A stretch of 64,000 nucleotides of DNA from Saprospiraceae bacterium. GTDB taxonomy: Bacteria > Bacteroidota > Bacteroidia > Chitinophagales > Saprospiraceae. Positions 18,623 through 28,006 of this stretch are shown piece by piece. The notes under the pieces are model-generated. The model made no database searches and had not been told where the DNA came from. It was given only the letters and a program-made list of their open reading frames with translations. Positions within the stretch are counted from its first letter, which is position 1, and each line of letters starts with the position of its first letter. The translations under genes and the position numbers were made by a program. The stretch is taken from contig JADJVN010000006.1 in assembly GCA_016710585.1 (NCBI GenBank), forward strand, positions 1-64,000. The letters run 5' to 3'.

Positions 18623-19882
18623 TTATTTAATTATCGAATCATTATAAAAATCATTTAATGCTGTTTCCAATATGTCAAGCTCATCTTTGCTTATCTCCTC
18701 TTGGCGCAGTATAAAATTGCCATGAGAAATAATATTAAATATAATTGCTCTCTCTACCCTTGTCTTCATTACTAATGAATCCACATATTCTTTCTCCAAA
18801 TCAAAATCTGACAACTTCACTTTAGTCCTAACAAAATGTTTAAAAAAATTAAGTCTATAAATTGCCACCGCTCTATTGTTTTGATACTTTCTAAAAATCC
18901 CAGAAATGGTATTAAAATAGCCCAACTTATCCGATTCTGTTTCTGCAACACGCTGCATAGGTTTGTGCCGATACTTAGAAGCAAATAATATCAAAAGCAA
19001 TAAAGTAAATAAGAAAAGATACCATGCCCATTTCAATGATTCAAACTTTAAAATAGTATTCAAAGGTGATCTACCATAGGTGGAATCACCTATCTTTCCC
19101 ATATTTATTTTACTAAACTCATCCCAGAGTACATGCTTGAGATTTACAAAACTCATCACCCGTTCAACAAATTGCTTTCCACTCCAACTATCATAAAAAT
19201 AATTAGTAAGACAAATAGGATTTAGAAAAATATTAATCTTTCCTTTTCCAATATAAAAACTTGCATAATCGACATAATTATCTTCATCAAGTGTCAAAGC
19301 ACGTGCTTTAGAATCCTCAATACAAAAAAACTCTCTAAAAAAATAATGCCATGTATATTCTATCGTATCATTCGATTCATACCTATATCGATGTTCTACT
19401 AAAGTATCTGTAAAAAATTCTTTAGTATTAAATCGATGAAAAATTTTATTATTATGAAAGCTTGAACTAGAAAGCCAATATTGATTTGTGGAATCTAAAA
19501 TAGTGGCAATCGTATCAAATAATATTTTTGGCACTTGTTCAACTGCAAGAAAGATCTCATTTCCTGAGTCAACAAAATTCAATAATTGACTGACATCTTT
19601 ATTATCTAAATAAGTATAATCCCCCACGATAAAATATGTTGCATCCTGAAAAGTATTTTTCTCTAAAAATTGGGCAGGGCTTTCTTTCACCACATCAAAT
19701 GATTCAGCATGCAATTTCAATAATGATGATAAAAAATACAAACCATAAGGTTGTTTACTTTCCATACCATACATTTCATACCAATTATGCTTATTTCCCC
19801 CTTTGAAATAATAGAAGTATAGAAAAATACCTACAATAAATAGCAATAAAATAATGATGATATTTTGGCTCTTTATTCTCAA
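18623..19882 (-). CDS. DUF4350 domain protein
   Basis: The 419-residue protein has an N-terminal membrane anchor (residues 8-26), then a DUF4350-type region (KQPYGLYFLSSLLKL near 42, VDSGNEIFLAVEQVP near 107) and a second membrane helix near 278-300. A cytoplasmic tail follows. Its place between the DUF4129 and MoxR genes is the usual one in Bacteroidota. Its molecular role is unknown; it may scaffold the MoxR/DUF58 complex at the membrane. Confidence 0.75.
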   Translation of the reverse strand: MRIKSQNIIIILLLFIVGIFLYFYYFKGGNKHNWYEMYGMESKQPYGLYFLSSLLKLHAESFDVVKESPAQFLEKNTFQDATYFIVGDYTYLDNKDVSQLLNFVDSGNEIFLAVEQVPKILFDTIATILDSTNQYWLSSSSFHNNKIFHRFNTKEFFTDTLVEHRYRYESNDTIEYTWHYFFREFFCIEDSKARALTLDEDNYVDYASFYIGKGKINIFLNPICLTNYFYDSWSGKQFVERVMSFVNLKHVLWDEFSKINMGKIGDSTYGRSPLNTILKFESLKWAWYLFLFTLLLLILFASKYRHKPMQRVAETESDKLGYFNTISGIFRKYQNNRAVAIYRLNFFKHFVRTKVKLSDFDLEKEYVDSLVMKTRVERAIIFNIISHGNFILRQEEISKDELDILETALNDFYNDSIIK

Positions 19883-19884
19883 TT

Positions 19885-20754
19885 TTAATGAATGAGTTTG
19901 TAATGATCTTCAATAAATGCAATTGCTTGCTCCCTTGTCAATTCCTTGTCACCATACCAATACTTTTCAAAATCAGTAACCAACGCTTTAAATCCTTTCT
20001 TAATATTTTCATCCTTAATTTCAATAAAATAATCAGAATTAGTTTTCTCAGCCTCAAAGATTAATATTTTTGACTTGTTCAAAGCAAGTAGAAGATTCTG
20101 TAAAGCAAAACTAATCGACTCCCGATAAGCACCTTTTTCCAATGAATCTTTTACCAAAAAGTCAAAATCCATTGTCTCTGTTTTAATTGGTAAAATTTCA
20201 GATTTTTGAACTGCAATCGATGTATTTACATTAGATTGTCTAATAAACCTAAATAGAAACCAAAGCAAAAGAAGAATAAATACAGCGATGCTAAAATACT
20301 TAATCATATTAAAAATCCCTGTCAAAAATACAGGATCAGTTGAATCATGTTTCTGCACAGACTTCTCCGGTTTCGGTTCCACCGAATAATCGGTTGCCTC
20401 ACTTAACTCTTTCCATTTTTCAGTCTCGATTTCTCTCATTGAGGGTCCATGTTTTAGTATAGGATCTGAAGAATCTAATGGAAATACAAACCCACTAGAA
20501 TATTCCTGGTCGTCACCATTCTCATCATCATGATACTCTATTTCATCTCCTCCATTGTAATTAATTGAATCGGAAATTTCGCCAAAGTTATTCTGAGTCT
20601 CCGCATTTTGAAGACTATCTAATTTTGACTCATTTAAAACTGCAGAATCTTCAAACAATCTTTTTTGCCTAGCTTCTTCAATCTGTTTCTGCTCATCACA
20701 AGACATCATGTATATGAGCAATCCCAATATCAAGAATAGATTAACTTTATACAT
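19885..20754 (-). CDS. Lipoprotein-like protein with C-terminal DUF4129 region
   Basis: ATG 20754 is preferred because an earlier in-frame start would be TTG, and because it puts a signal peptide with lipobox-like LIYMMSC at the N-terminus. A charged, low-complexity linker follows (residues 20-140), then one membrane helix (near 155-180). The C-terminal soluble domain (FDFLVKDSLEKGAYRESIS to the WYGDKELTREQ region) matches DUF4129. It overlaps the SpoIIM-like gene by 8 bp and is 2 bp from the DUF4350 gene. Confidence 0.75.
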   Translation of the reverse strand: MYKVNLFLILGLLIYMMSCDEQKQIEEARQKRLFEDSAVLNESKLDSLQNAETQNNFGEISDSINYNGGDEIEYHDDENGDDQEYSSGFVFPLDSSDPILKHGPSMREIETEKWKELSEATDYSVEPKPEKSVQKHDSTDPVFLTGIFNMIKYFSIAVFILLLLWFLFRFIRQSNVNTSIAVQKSEILPIKTETMDFDFLVKDSLEKGAYRESISFALQNLLLALNKSKILIFEAEKTNSDYFIEIKDENIKKGFKALVTDFEKYWYGDKELTREQAIAFIEDHYKLIH

Positions 20755-22573
20755 TCTCAGGTGATATTTCTTCAATTCGTTCCAATAAAAATTTACTTTG
20801 CTCTATTTCTAAATATTGTTGGAGATTCAGAAATAACAGCAGTATTACTATGGGTAAGCTAAAGTAAAGACTGGTAAATAGAATAATATTGGGTATTAAT
20901 TCCATGATTCTTTCTGTCACCGATCCAGTGTCATGCCCAATAATAGTAGCTAATGCAGAATGTATAAAATAAACGATCTGAGAGTTGAATAATATAAATA
21001 ATAAAAGGACATAAAAGATTACCAATAAAAAATTCAATAAGATTGGAAAAAAATATTTCATGCAAAGATTTATATGCTGGCCAATAGAAAAATCAAATTT
21101 TTCCATATAATGTAACCTTGAGAATATCATCGTAAACACTACTGGTAAAAACATGATAAACAGTACAATAAACCATGAATAAAAATAAATACTTGAAATA
21201 AATAAGAGATAAATCAATGCCAACAAAAATACATCTCTAATTAATAAAGGAACATTATACTTTCGAGAAGAAATACTATTGCCTATTTGGATTAAAATAA
21301 ACAAATGAAGCACAGCTAAAATAACAGAACAAAAGATCACTTCTTGGTAAGAATTAAATCGCAGAGCCTGGAATAAATTGAGCACAAGTTGCAACCATCG
21401 ATAATACAAATTACCTTCCATTTCGTCTATATCAAAGGGTGATTTATCTACAAAACTATTTGTCCATACGATACAGATACTAAAAGCAAAGCAAATCCAA
21501 AAATACTTTAGCCCATTCCTTTTGTAAAAATCAAAAATATAAACTAATTTCTCAGAGATATTACTCATCAGAGGAATTTCACTTACAGAATTGTCAGAAT
21601 TTGAGAGTTGAACTGCAAACTTCGTTTTGCTGTTTCTTTTTTTATATGGAAGAACAATGAAAAAATAAATCACAAATGCAAGACAAATAATGATGAGTAG
21701 AAATTTAACCATCAAAGGAAGAAAACTATATCTCGTAATATAGCCTTCAATAAATGCTGCCATAAGGATGAGAGGAATGATTCCTATCATCAACAAAAAA
21801 GATTGTTTACCTTTCCTTAAAAAACTATTCCAACGAGAGTAATTTCCTGTAAAAAACAAGGACAAGCCTAGAGCAAATCCTGCACCACACGAAATGATTA
21901 TACAAGATATTTCTATCGTGCCATGTAACCAAATAGTACTTGCGGAATGAACTCCTAGCCCATAATGAATAAAAAAATATTGAAACACACCCACCATTAT
22001 TCCATTCTGAATCAATACCATCAATGACCCCAATCCCATTGCGATGCCACTTACATAAGACATGATCGCAACGCGGACATTATTGATAGAAATTCCCATA
22101 AACATATTAATTTCCTGAGAGTCTTTATAGATCGCCATAGGATCTCCTTTTTTAATATTTTCTAATGTCTGGTAAACATATTCGTGTCCCAATATTTCAA
22201 ATACAAACTCCTTATTGTAAATACTACTGAATACACCAATACCAAACATCAAAACAAAAACAACAAAAGAAAAAAACAACTCTCTGCGCAAATCCCAAAT
22301 GATAGGAGGTAAATCCTCTGTCCAAAATGCTAACAAACTGCTGAATTTCCTAGCTTTCTTATGATGAATTTTTTGAAATATTGAATTTGTTAAATTATTT
22401 AGATAAACCTTGATTAGACGATTGGGATAAAATGTTCTGGCATATGCTAGGTCATCTGTAATGGAGATCAATAATTGACTGAGTTCTTCAGCATGTAGAT
22501 GCTTCGCATTGAGCAATATTTCAGCCCTTTGCCAACGATCTTTGTTCTTTTCAATAAAAAGTGTCTCCTTCAC
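20747..22573 (-). CDS. SpoIIM-like multi-pass membrane protein
   Basis: The 608-residue protein begins at GTG. Its N-terminal half is the stage II sporulation protein M type domain: long cytoplasmic helices (residues 1-90), then membrane helices with GIFQYFF-like and HGTIEISCIIISCGAGFALG segments (near 215-240). The C-terminal half adds about six more helices. The organism is not a spore former; in Bacteroidota this domain occurs with RDD, DUF4129 and MoxR genes in a conserved cluster, as here. It is the first gene of the minus-strand operon and is divergent from an RDD gene. Confidence 0.82.
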   Translation of the reverse strand: MKETLFIEKNKDRWQRAEILLNAKHLHAEELSQLLISITDDLAYARTFYPNRLIKVYLNNLTNSIFQKIHHKKARKFSSLLAFWTEDLPPIIWDLRRELFFSFVVFVLMFGIGVFSSIYNKEFVFEILGHEYVYQTLENIKKGDPMAIYKDSQEINMFMGISINNVRVAIMSYVSGIAMGLGSLMVLIQNGIMVGVFQYFFIHYGLGVHSASTIWLHGTIEISCIIISCGAGFALGLSLFFTGNYSRWNSFLRKGKQSFLLMIGIIPLILMAAFIEGYITRYSFLPLMVKFLLIIICLAFVIYFFIVLPYKKRNSKTKFAVQLSNSDNSVSEIPLMSNISEKLVYIFDFYKRNGLKYFWICFAFSICIVWTNSFVDKSPFDIDEMEGNLYYRWLQLVLNLFQALRFNSYQEVIFCSVILAVLHLFILIQIGNSISSRKYNVPLLIRDVFLLALIYLLFISSIYFYSWFIVLFIMFLPVVFTMIFSRLHYMEKFDFSIGQHINLCMKYFFPILLNFLLVIFYVLLLFILFNSQIVYFIHSALATIIGHDTGSVTERIMELIPNIILFTSLYFSLPIVILLLFLNLQQYLEIEQSKFLLERIEEISPENV

Positions 22574-22626
22574 GGCTTAAAAATAAAATTATTTTTATAA
22601 TTTCACAAAAAAATTTCATTTGCATT

Positions 22627-23364
22627 GTGAAACTAATTGAACTGAATACAGCACAGCAGGTTAAACTGGATTTTACCCTAGCGCCAGTACAATTGCGGAT
22701 TTTTGCATTTGCTATAGATTATATTATCCTCATTGCACTATTTTATGGAATAATCTTCTTTGGGGTTTTTCTAGAGCGTTACTATGTAGGTGATTTTATA
22801 GAAACATTAATGTACTTTTTTGTATTGATATTCTTTTTTTATTCATTAATACAAGAAATTGCATTTAAAGGTAGATCTTTTGGCAAAATCGCTCTCAATC
22901 TTAAAATTATACAACTGAACGGAGATCCTCCAACTGTGATCCAACTTTTAGCCCGATGGATGTTTAGAATGATTGATATCTATGGAAGCTTTGGGACTAT
23001 TGCTATCTTATTGATTAAAGGAAGCAATGCCAGCCAACGACTTGGAGATTTATTTGGAGAGACTATAGTCATTAAAGTTAATGAAAATAAAGAAATAAAA
23101 ATAAATGACTTTATCGACCGTCTAAACAAAATATCAATCATCAAATACCAAAACCTGAAAAATGTAGATGACAATATCATATTACTCCTCAAAGAAACCA
23201 TACTTAAATATCAAAAACATCCTAATCCTTCGAGTAAGACTGCATTAGAAAAAATCAAAAAAGCCATTTCGAAAAGAACTAATATCAAATTCTCTGATGA
23301 AGAACATGAATACATTATTGAATTAAATCAACTCATCGAAGATTATATCACACAAACACGATAA
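22627..23364 (+). CDS. RDD family membrane protein with cytoplasmic tail
   Basis: GTG 22627 is chosen because it gives the family N-terminus MKLIELNTAQQVKLDF; the frame is open further upstream but only over the divergent start region. The RDD domain spans residues 20-150 (LRIFAFAIDYIILIALF, GRSFGKIALNLKI, RLGDLFGETIVI). A charged helical tail of about 90 residues follows. It starts 53 bp from the divergent SpoIIM-like gene, so the two probably share a regulatory region. Confidence 0.85.
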   Translation: MKLIELNTAQQVKLDFTLAPVQLRIFAFAIDYIILIALFYGIIFFGVFLERYYVGDFIETLMYFFVLIFFFYSLIQEIAFKGRSFGKIALNLKIIQLNGDPPTVIQLLARWMFRMIDIYGSFGTIAILLIKGSNASQRLGDLFGETIVIKVNENKEIKINDFIDRLNKISIIKYQNLKNVDDNIILLLKETILKYQKHPNPSSKTALEKIKKAISKRTNIKFSDEEHEYIIELNQLIEDYITQTR

Positions 23365-23401
23365 TCCACTATATTTCAATTCATTTCTTCAAGGAAAACA
23401 A

Positions 23402-23427
23402 ATTGTAAAGAAAACAAATTATATTTG
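23402..23427 (+). promoter_or_regulatory. Bacteroidota-type promoter of the EamA gene
   Basis: TATATTTG at 23420-23427 fits the -7 consensus TAnnTTTG and lies 8 bp before the start codon. ATTG at 23402-23405 may be the upstream element, though the spacing is shorter than usual. The transcript would be nearly leaderless. Confidence 0.4.
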
Positions 23428-23435
23428 CCCTTATA

Positions 23436-24278
23436 ATGCTTTATATCATAATCAGTATCTTATGTACAGTCGTCCTTGGCTTTGCATTTAAAGAATTCCA
23501 AAAACGTGATTTATCAGTTTTTGACATCATTTTATGGAACTACTTTTTCTGTTCACTATTTGGCTTTATTTTTTATAATATGTCAAGCAATTACGGTTTT
23601 AATTTTGATGACCTTTATATTGCCATTGTACTTGGAGCACTTTTCATCTTAGGATTCAATTGGTATGCTCAAAGCATCCAGACTAATGGTTTAGCCATGA
23701 CTACAGTGATTCAAAAGATGTCTGTTGTATTTACTGTAATTGTAGCATTTTTCCTTGGAGAAAATTTGAATAAGTTACAGATGTTCGCCGTCTTCATTTC
23801 AATCTTTGCGATATATTTTCTCACCAGTCCAGATGAGAAAATAGCAAAATTAAATAAGACAATTTTCTTTGCTGCTGCAACGAGTACATTTATTGAAATC
23901 CTATTTATTTATAAAAACAAACTATCGATTGGAGATAATTCAAATGGACTTGTATTCACCAGTTTGATTTTCTTTATGGCATTTTGTTTTGGATTACTCT
24001 TTGCCTTAGCTAAAAAGCAATACCCTCAATTCAAATCAAAGCTCCTCTTTTCAGGTTTTTTTCTAGCAATTCCAAATTTTGCTTCCATCTTTTTTATGAA
24101 TCTTGCACTCGCTCAAAAGATTCCAGGATCCATTGTTTTTCCAGTCTTGAATTGTTCAGTTATTTTACTTTCTGTTTTAATTTCAATATTGATATATAAA
24201 GAGAAAATCACAACAAAAAAAACGATTGGATTAATCCTAGCTTTAATTGCTGTTTATATTATTTCTAGATTTTTATAA
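23436..24278 (+). CDS. EamA/DMT superfamily permease
   Basis: The 280-residue protein has about ten membrane helices in two repeated halves, as in EamA drug/metabolite transporters. The end of the first half reads FTVIVAFFLGENLNKLQMFAVFIS and that of the second LISILIYKEKITTKKTIGLILA, the matching repeat motif. The substrate cannot be assigned. The YigZ gene follows after 3 bp, so the two are probably one transcript. Confidence 0.85.
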   Translation: MLYIIISILCTVVLGFAFKEFQKRDLSVFDIILWNYFFCSLFGFIFYNMSSNYGFNFDDLYIAIVLGALFILGFNWYAQSIQTNGLAMTTVIQKMSVVFTVIVAFFLGENLNKLQMFAVFISIFAIYFLTSPDEKIAKLNKTIFFAAATSTFIEILFIYKNKLSIGDNSNGLVFTSLIFFMAFCFGLLFALAKKQYPQFKSKLLFSGFFLAIPNFASIFFMNLALAQKIPGSIVFPVLNCSVILLSVLISILIYKEKITTKKTIGLILALIAVYIISRFL

Positions 24279-24281
24279 ACT

Positions 24282-24932
24282 ATGTTATTCAAAACTATTA
24301 GCAAATCTAACCAAGTAGAAATTGTAGAAAAATCAAGTAAATTTATAGCATTTGCATATTCAATTCAATCCACTGAAGAATTAAAAACGAAACTTGAAGA
24401 ATTAAAAAAAATACATCCCAAATCGAGACATATATGTTATGCCTACAGACTTGGATTCGATCAAAATAATTATAGAATGGTCGATGATGGCGAGCCTTCA
24501 GGAACAGCAGGAAAGCCAATCCTTGGACAAATAGATAAATTTCAATTCACCAATATTGTCGTATTTGTCGTACGGTATTTTGGTGGTATTTTACTTGGCG
24601 CAGGTGGTCTGATTAAAGCTTATAAATCAGCTGCTCAATTATGCCTTGAAAAATGCGAACAACTAGAGATCAATCCAAAATCTTTATATTCTATTAGCTG
24701 CTCTTATCAAAATGCTCAGAGCTTCATCAATCAATTAAAAACAATCGAAGGGCGATTGATCGAAACAAAAGCAAGTGATACCCATGAGCTGAATGTGATT
24801 ATTGAAATTTCTCAAAAAAACATAAGCGACTATTTTCAAATTTGTAAAACAAAAATTGAAAAATCCAATGCAAATGATAATTTTATGCAAATTTTTGGCT
24901 GTGAAATTAAAGAATTAGATCAAATTGGATAA
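24282..24932 (+). CDS. YigZ/IMPACT family protein
   Basis: The 216-residue protein carries the UPF0029 signature near residues 66-105: VDDGEPSGTAGKPIL, then VRYFGGILLGAGGLIKAY. The N-terminal domain binds nucleic acid in studied members, and the C-terminal part is the ferredoxin-like DUF1949 type. In bacteria its role is not clear; the eukaryotic relative regulates translation. It sits between the permease gene and coaE with almost no gaps. Confidence 0.92.
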   Translation: MLFKTISKSNQVEIVEKSSKFIAFAYSIQSTEELKTKLEELKKIHPKSRHICYAYRLGFDQNNYRMVDDGEPSGTAGKPILGQIDKFQFTNIVVFVVRYFGGILLGAGGLIKAYKSAAQLCLEKCEQLEINPKSLYSISCSYQNAQSFINQLKTIEGRLIETKASDTHELNVIIEISQKNISDYFQICKTKIEKSNANDNFMQIFGCEIKELDQIG

Positions 24933-24933
24933 T

Positions 24934-25515
24934 ATGCATATCATAGGACTTACTGGAGGAATAGGCAGTGGGAAATCCACAGTGGCTTTCATATTTTCAT
25001 TACTCGACATACCTTGTTATTCTTCTGATGATGCAGCAAAATATTTAATGAATAATAATCCAATTATCATTCAAAAAATAAAAAATTTATTCGGTGAAGA
25101 AAGTTATATCAAAGGAGAATTAAACAGAAAATATATTGCCAATATCGTATTTCACGATAAAACTAAATTGAACCAATTGAATGGCATCGTTCATCCAGAA
25201 GTTGGCCACCATTTCAATGAATGGCTACAACATCAAAAAAGCAAATTTGTCCTCAAAGAATCCGCTTTGCTTTTCGACACACTAAAAAACCAAAAAGTGG
25301 ATAAAATAATATCAATCATTGCACCTCCTGATATCCGTATTCAAAGGGTGCTGTCTAGACAAAATATAAGTAAAGAGGAAGTTTTAAAAAGAATCGAAGC
25401 TCAGCATAGCAATGATTTCTTGATTAAAAATTCAGATATCTTAATTCATAACTATCCGCCTCATTTTTTAATTCCTCAGGTTCTCGATATTTACAAACAA
25501 ATTAGTGCTGAATAG
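24934..25515 (+). CDS. coaE: Dephospho-CoA kinase
   Basis: ATG 24934 gives the standard N-terminus MHIIGLTGGIGSGKST with the P-loop at once; an in-frame TTG three codons earlier is less likely. Other landmarks are CYSSDDAAKYLM, HPEVGHHFNEW, KESALLFD and the LID region RVLSRQNISKEEVLKRIEAQ. It catalyses ATP-dependent phosphorylation of dephospho-CoA, the last step of coenzyme A synthesis. The length of 193 residues is normal. It begins 1 bp after the YigZ stop. Confidence 0.95.
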   Translation: MHIIGLTGGIGSGKSTVAFIFSLLDIPCYSSDDAAKYLMNNNPIIIQKIKNLFGEESYIKGELNRKYIANIVFHDKTKLNQLNGIVHPEVGHHFNEWLQHQKSKFVLKESALLFDTLKNQKVDKIISIIAPPDIRIQRVLSRQNISKEEVLKRIEAQHSNDFLIKNSDILIHNYPPHFLIPQVLDIYKQISAE

Positions 25516-25539
25516 CGTTAGATAAAAAAATAAACCATC

Positions 25540-26774
25540 ATGCTTAGCCAAATACAGAATATTAGTTCCAATTATATTGCATTGGAAGATAAGTACGGAG
25601 CGCATAATTATCATCCATTGCCTGTAGTCCTAGATAGGGCTCAAGGCGTTTTTGTGTGGGATGTAGAAGGCAAGCAATATCTGGATTTTTTATCAGCTTA
25701 TTCTGCTGTCAACCAAGGACATTGTCATCCGCGTATCGTGAATGCACTGATAGAACAAGCAAAGAAATTAACCCTCACATCACGCGCTTTTTATAATTCC
25801 TCTTTGGGAGAATTTGAAAAACTGGTTCATGACATATTTGCCTATGACAAATTATTGCCGATGAATACAGGCGCTGAAGCAGTAGAAACTGCTGTAAAAT
25901 TGGCAAGAAAATGGGCTTATACTAAAAAAGGAATTCCAGAAAATGAAGCTAAGATCATCGTCTTTAATGGCAATTTTCATGGACGTACGATGACAGCAAT
26001 ATCAGCTTCAAATGACCCTAGCTCATACAAGGGTTTTGGACCTTTTGTACCTGGAATTATCAAATTGAATTACAACGACATTGAGGCCATCGATACTGCA
26101 TTTCTAGAACCAAATATTGCTGCAATTTTGATAGAACCGATCCAAGGCGAAGCAGGAATTATTGTCCCATCAGATAAATTCATGCAAGATCTTTTCGCAA
26201 AATGCAAAGCAAAAACATTCTATTCATAGCTGATGAAATCCAAACTGGACTGTGTCGCACTGGCCGACTACTTGCCTGTGATCATCTGGGTATTAGACCA
26301 GACTTAGTCTTATTGGGCAAAGCCCTTTCAGGTGGCATGATGCCTGTCTCTGCTGTATTGGCTGATGATGAGATCATGCTATGTATTAAACCTGGTGAGC
26401 ATGGATCCACCTATGGAGGAAATCCACTTGCCTGTGCAGTTTCTATTGAATCTCTTAAAGTATTACTAGATGAACAGCTTTCAGAAAATGCTCAAGAAAT
26501 GGGTTCTCTATTTCGACATCTGCTTGAAGAAGTAAAAACACAGTTTTCAATCATTAAAGAAATAAGAGGAAAAGGACTACTGAATGCAATGGAGTTGAAC
26601 ACAGTAGAAGGCGATGATTATGCATGGAACCTTTGCATGAAAATGGCAAAAAATGGTTTATTAGCCAAGCCAACTCATGGCAATATTATTCGATTTGCTC
26701 CCCCACTTATAATTAATGAATCTCAAATAAAAGCTGCCATTTCAATCATTGAAAAAAGCATAAAAGAAATGTAA
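25540..26774 (+). CDS. rocD: Ornithine aminotransferase, one frameshift
   Basis: The protein is a class III PLP aminotransferase converting ornithine and 2-oxoglutarate to glutamate semialdehyde and glutamate. Landmarks are KYGAHNYHPLPVVL (typical of ornithine aminotransferase), MNTGAEAVETAVKLARKWAY, NFHGRTMTA, ADEIQTGLCRTG and LLGKALSGGMMP with the PLP lysine. The frame breaks in the A run at 26211-26215: five A instead of six. With one A added, KCKAKNILFIADEI reads through and gives about 412 residues, the family length. As a housekeeping enzyme with one homopolymer gap, it is probably intact in the organism. Confidence 0.9.
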
Positions 26775-27005
26775 TTTGATTATTCAATCAAGTCAAAATA
26801 AAGGCTGCACAAACAAATTAATTTTTTATTAGAATTTAATTTTCTTCAAAAAATTTTAACTTGAGATTAATAAAATTTTTATGATTAAAAGAGTAAAAAG
26901 TCTTTTATTCAAAATTTTGTTTTGAAGGTGAAAGAATTATCAATTTTTAATAAAAAAAAATGATATTACATTAATTCCCTATATCTTAGCCAAAAATCTA
27001 AAAAT

Positions 27006-27953
27006 ATGAGATATTTATTTACCGTACTCCTCTTTGCTTTTTTTCAATTGACCTATGCTCAAACTTTACAGTTAAAGTTTTGTGGAAAAAACTCAAAAGT
27101 AAATCCTGTTCTTGATGGCAATGGCCAAGATCAAAGACATAAGGGTCAAATCACACTTGATTATATAAAAGTGGGAATTATAGGGCAATCAGCTACAAAT
27201 CCTGTTTATGTATTAGGTGAGCCTACTACTACTCACCCTGCTACTTTTGCTAATGCAACATTCGTAGATGGCTGCGCCACGAATCGCAATTTCAGCACTT
27301 GCGCTGGAGCAGGTGGATGTACGACATGCAAAAGTCCTTATTATGGCAATAATATTAGTGTAGGGACATTTGAAGGTAGAATGCTTGAAAATGCTAGAAT
27401 TCTTGGTGCAAACAATAATTTATACATCCAAAGCATAGGCGATACCAATTTGGTATGTTATATCACAAATAAAATTGACCTCACAGCTCAAAGAGGAAAA
27501 ACAATAGAAATCACGATAAAATATTCTGGAAACTCAACTGATGGTTTTTCGACAAGAAATATTAATTTACAACACCAGTTCAATAATGCAAACTGGCCTG
27601 CAAGTGGTCAAGTTTTCAATAAAAATAGCAATAATACTATCGAGCATACAGAAACTTGGGTATTAGGTCCCGCTGTCGCGACCGAAGATTTAACAGACAT
27701 CACTTCTCTACAGATCAATCCAAATTTAGTAAATGATGTTTTACGTATTGAGATGGGTATTGAAAAACCGTTTAATGGCAGTTTATCTATACTAAATGAA
27801 TTAGGGAGCGAACTTCTGAATAAAAAGGAATCTTTTCATGTAGGCAATGCAAGTATGGAAGTTCCTGTTGAGTTTTTATCTGCAGGTCTCTATATTTTAA
27901 AAATAGCAGATGAATCTGGAAGGATCAAAACAGCAAGATTTACAAAATTCTAA
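27006..27953 (+). CDS. Exported protein of unknown function with T9SS sorting domain
   Basis: The 315-residue protein has a signal peptide (FFQLTYAQ) and a body with many Asn, Gly and Thr and a cysteine cluster near residues 85-115 (CATNRNFSTCAG, CTTCKSPYYG). A C-terminal T9SS domain begins near residue 240 (INPNLVNDVLRIEM, ending IKTARFTKF). The middle region was not recognised. A strong terminator follows 24 bp after the stop. Confidence 0.7.
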   Translation: MRYLFTVLLFAFFQLTYAQTLQLKFCGKNSKVNPVLDGNGQDQRHKGQITLDYIKVGIIGQSATNPVYVLGEPTTTHPATFANATFVDGCATNRNFSTCAGAGGCTTCKSPYYGNNISVGTFEGRMLENARILGANNNLYIQSIGDTNLVCYITNKIDLTAQRGKTIEITIKYSGNSTDGFSTRNINLQHQFNNANWPASGQVFNKNSNNTIEHTETWVLGPAVATEDLTDITSLQINPNLVNDVLRIEMGIEKPFNGSLSILNELGSELLNKKESFHVGNASMEVPVEFLSAGLYILKIADESGRIKTARFTKF

Positions 27954-27977
27954 ATTGAAAAAATTAAAAATACTCTC

Positions 27978-28006
27978 AAAAATGTCCGCTCAAAGCGGAC
28001 ATTTTT
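27978..28006 (+). terminator. Rho-independent terminator with perfect 13-bp stem
   Basis: AAAAATGTCCGCT pairs with AGCGGACATTTTT across a CAA loop. It fits a terminator for the preceding exported-protein gene, but it also contains the only convincing ATG of the next gene (27982). Confidence 0.75.

Noticed and set aside
20747..22573. Evidence for sporulation from the SpoIIM-like gene
   Set aside because: This domain is widespread in non-sporulating bacteria in the same MoxR/RDD cluster; no other sporulation genes are present.
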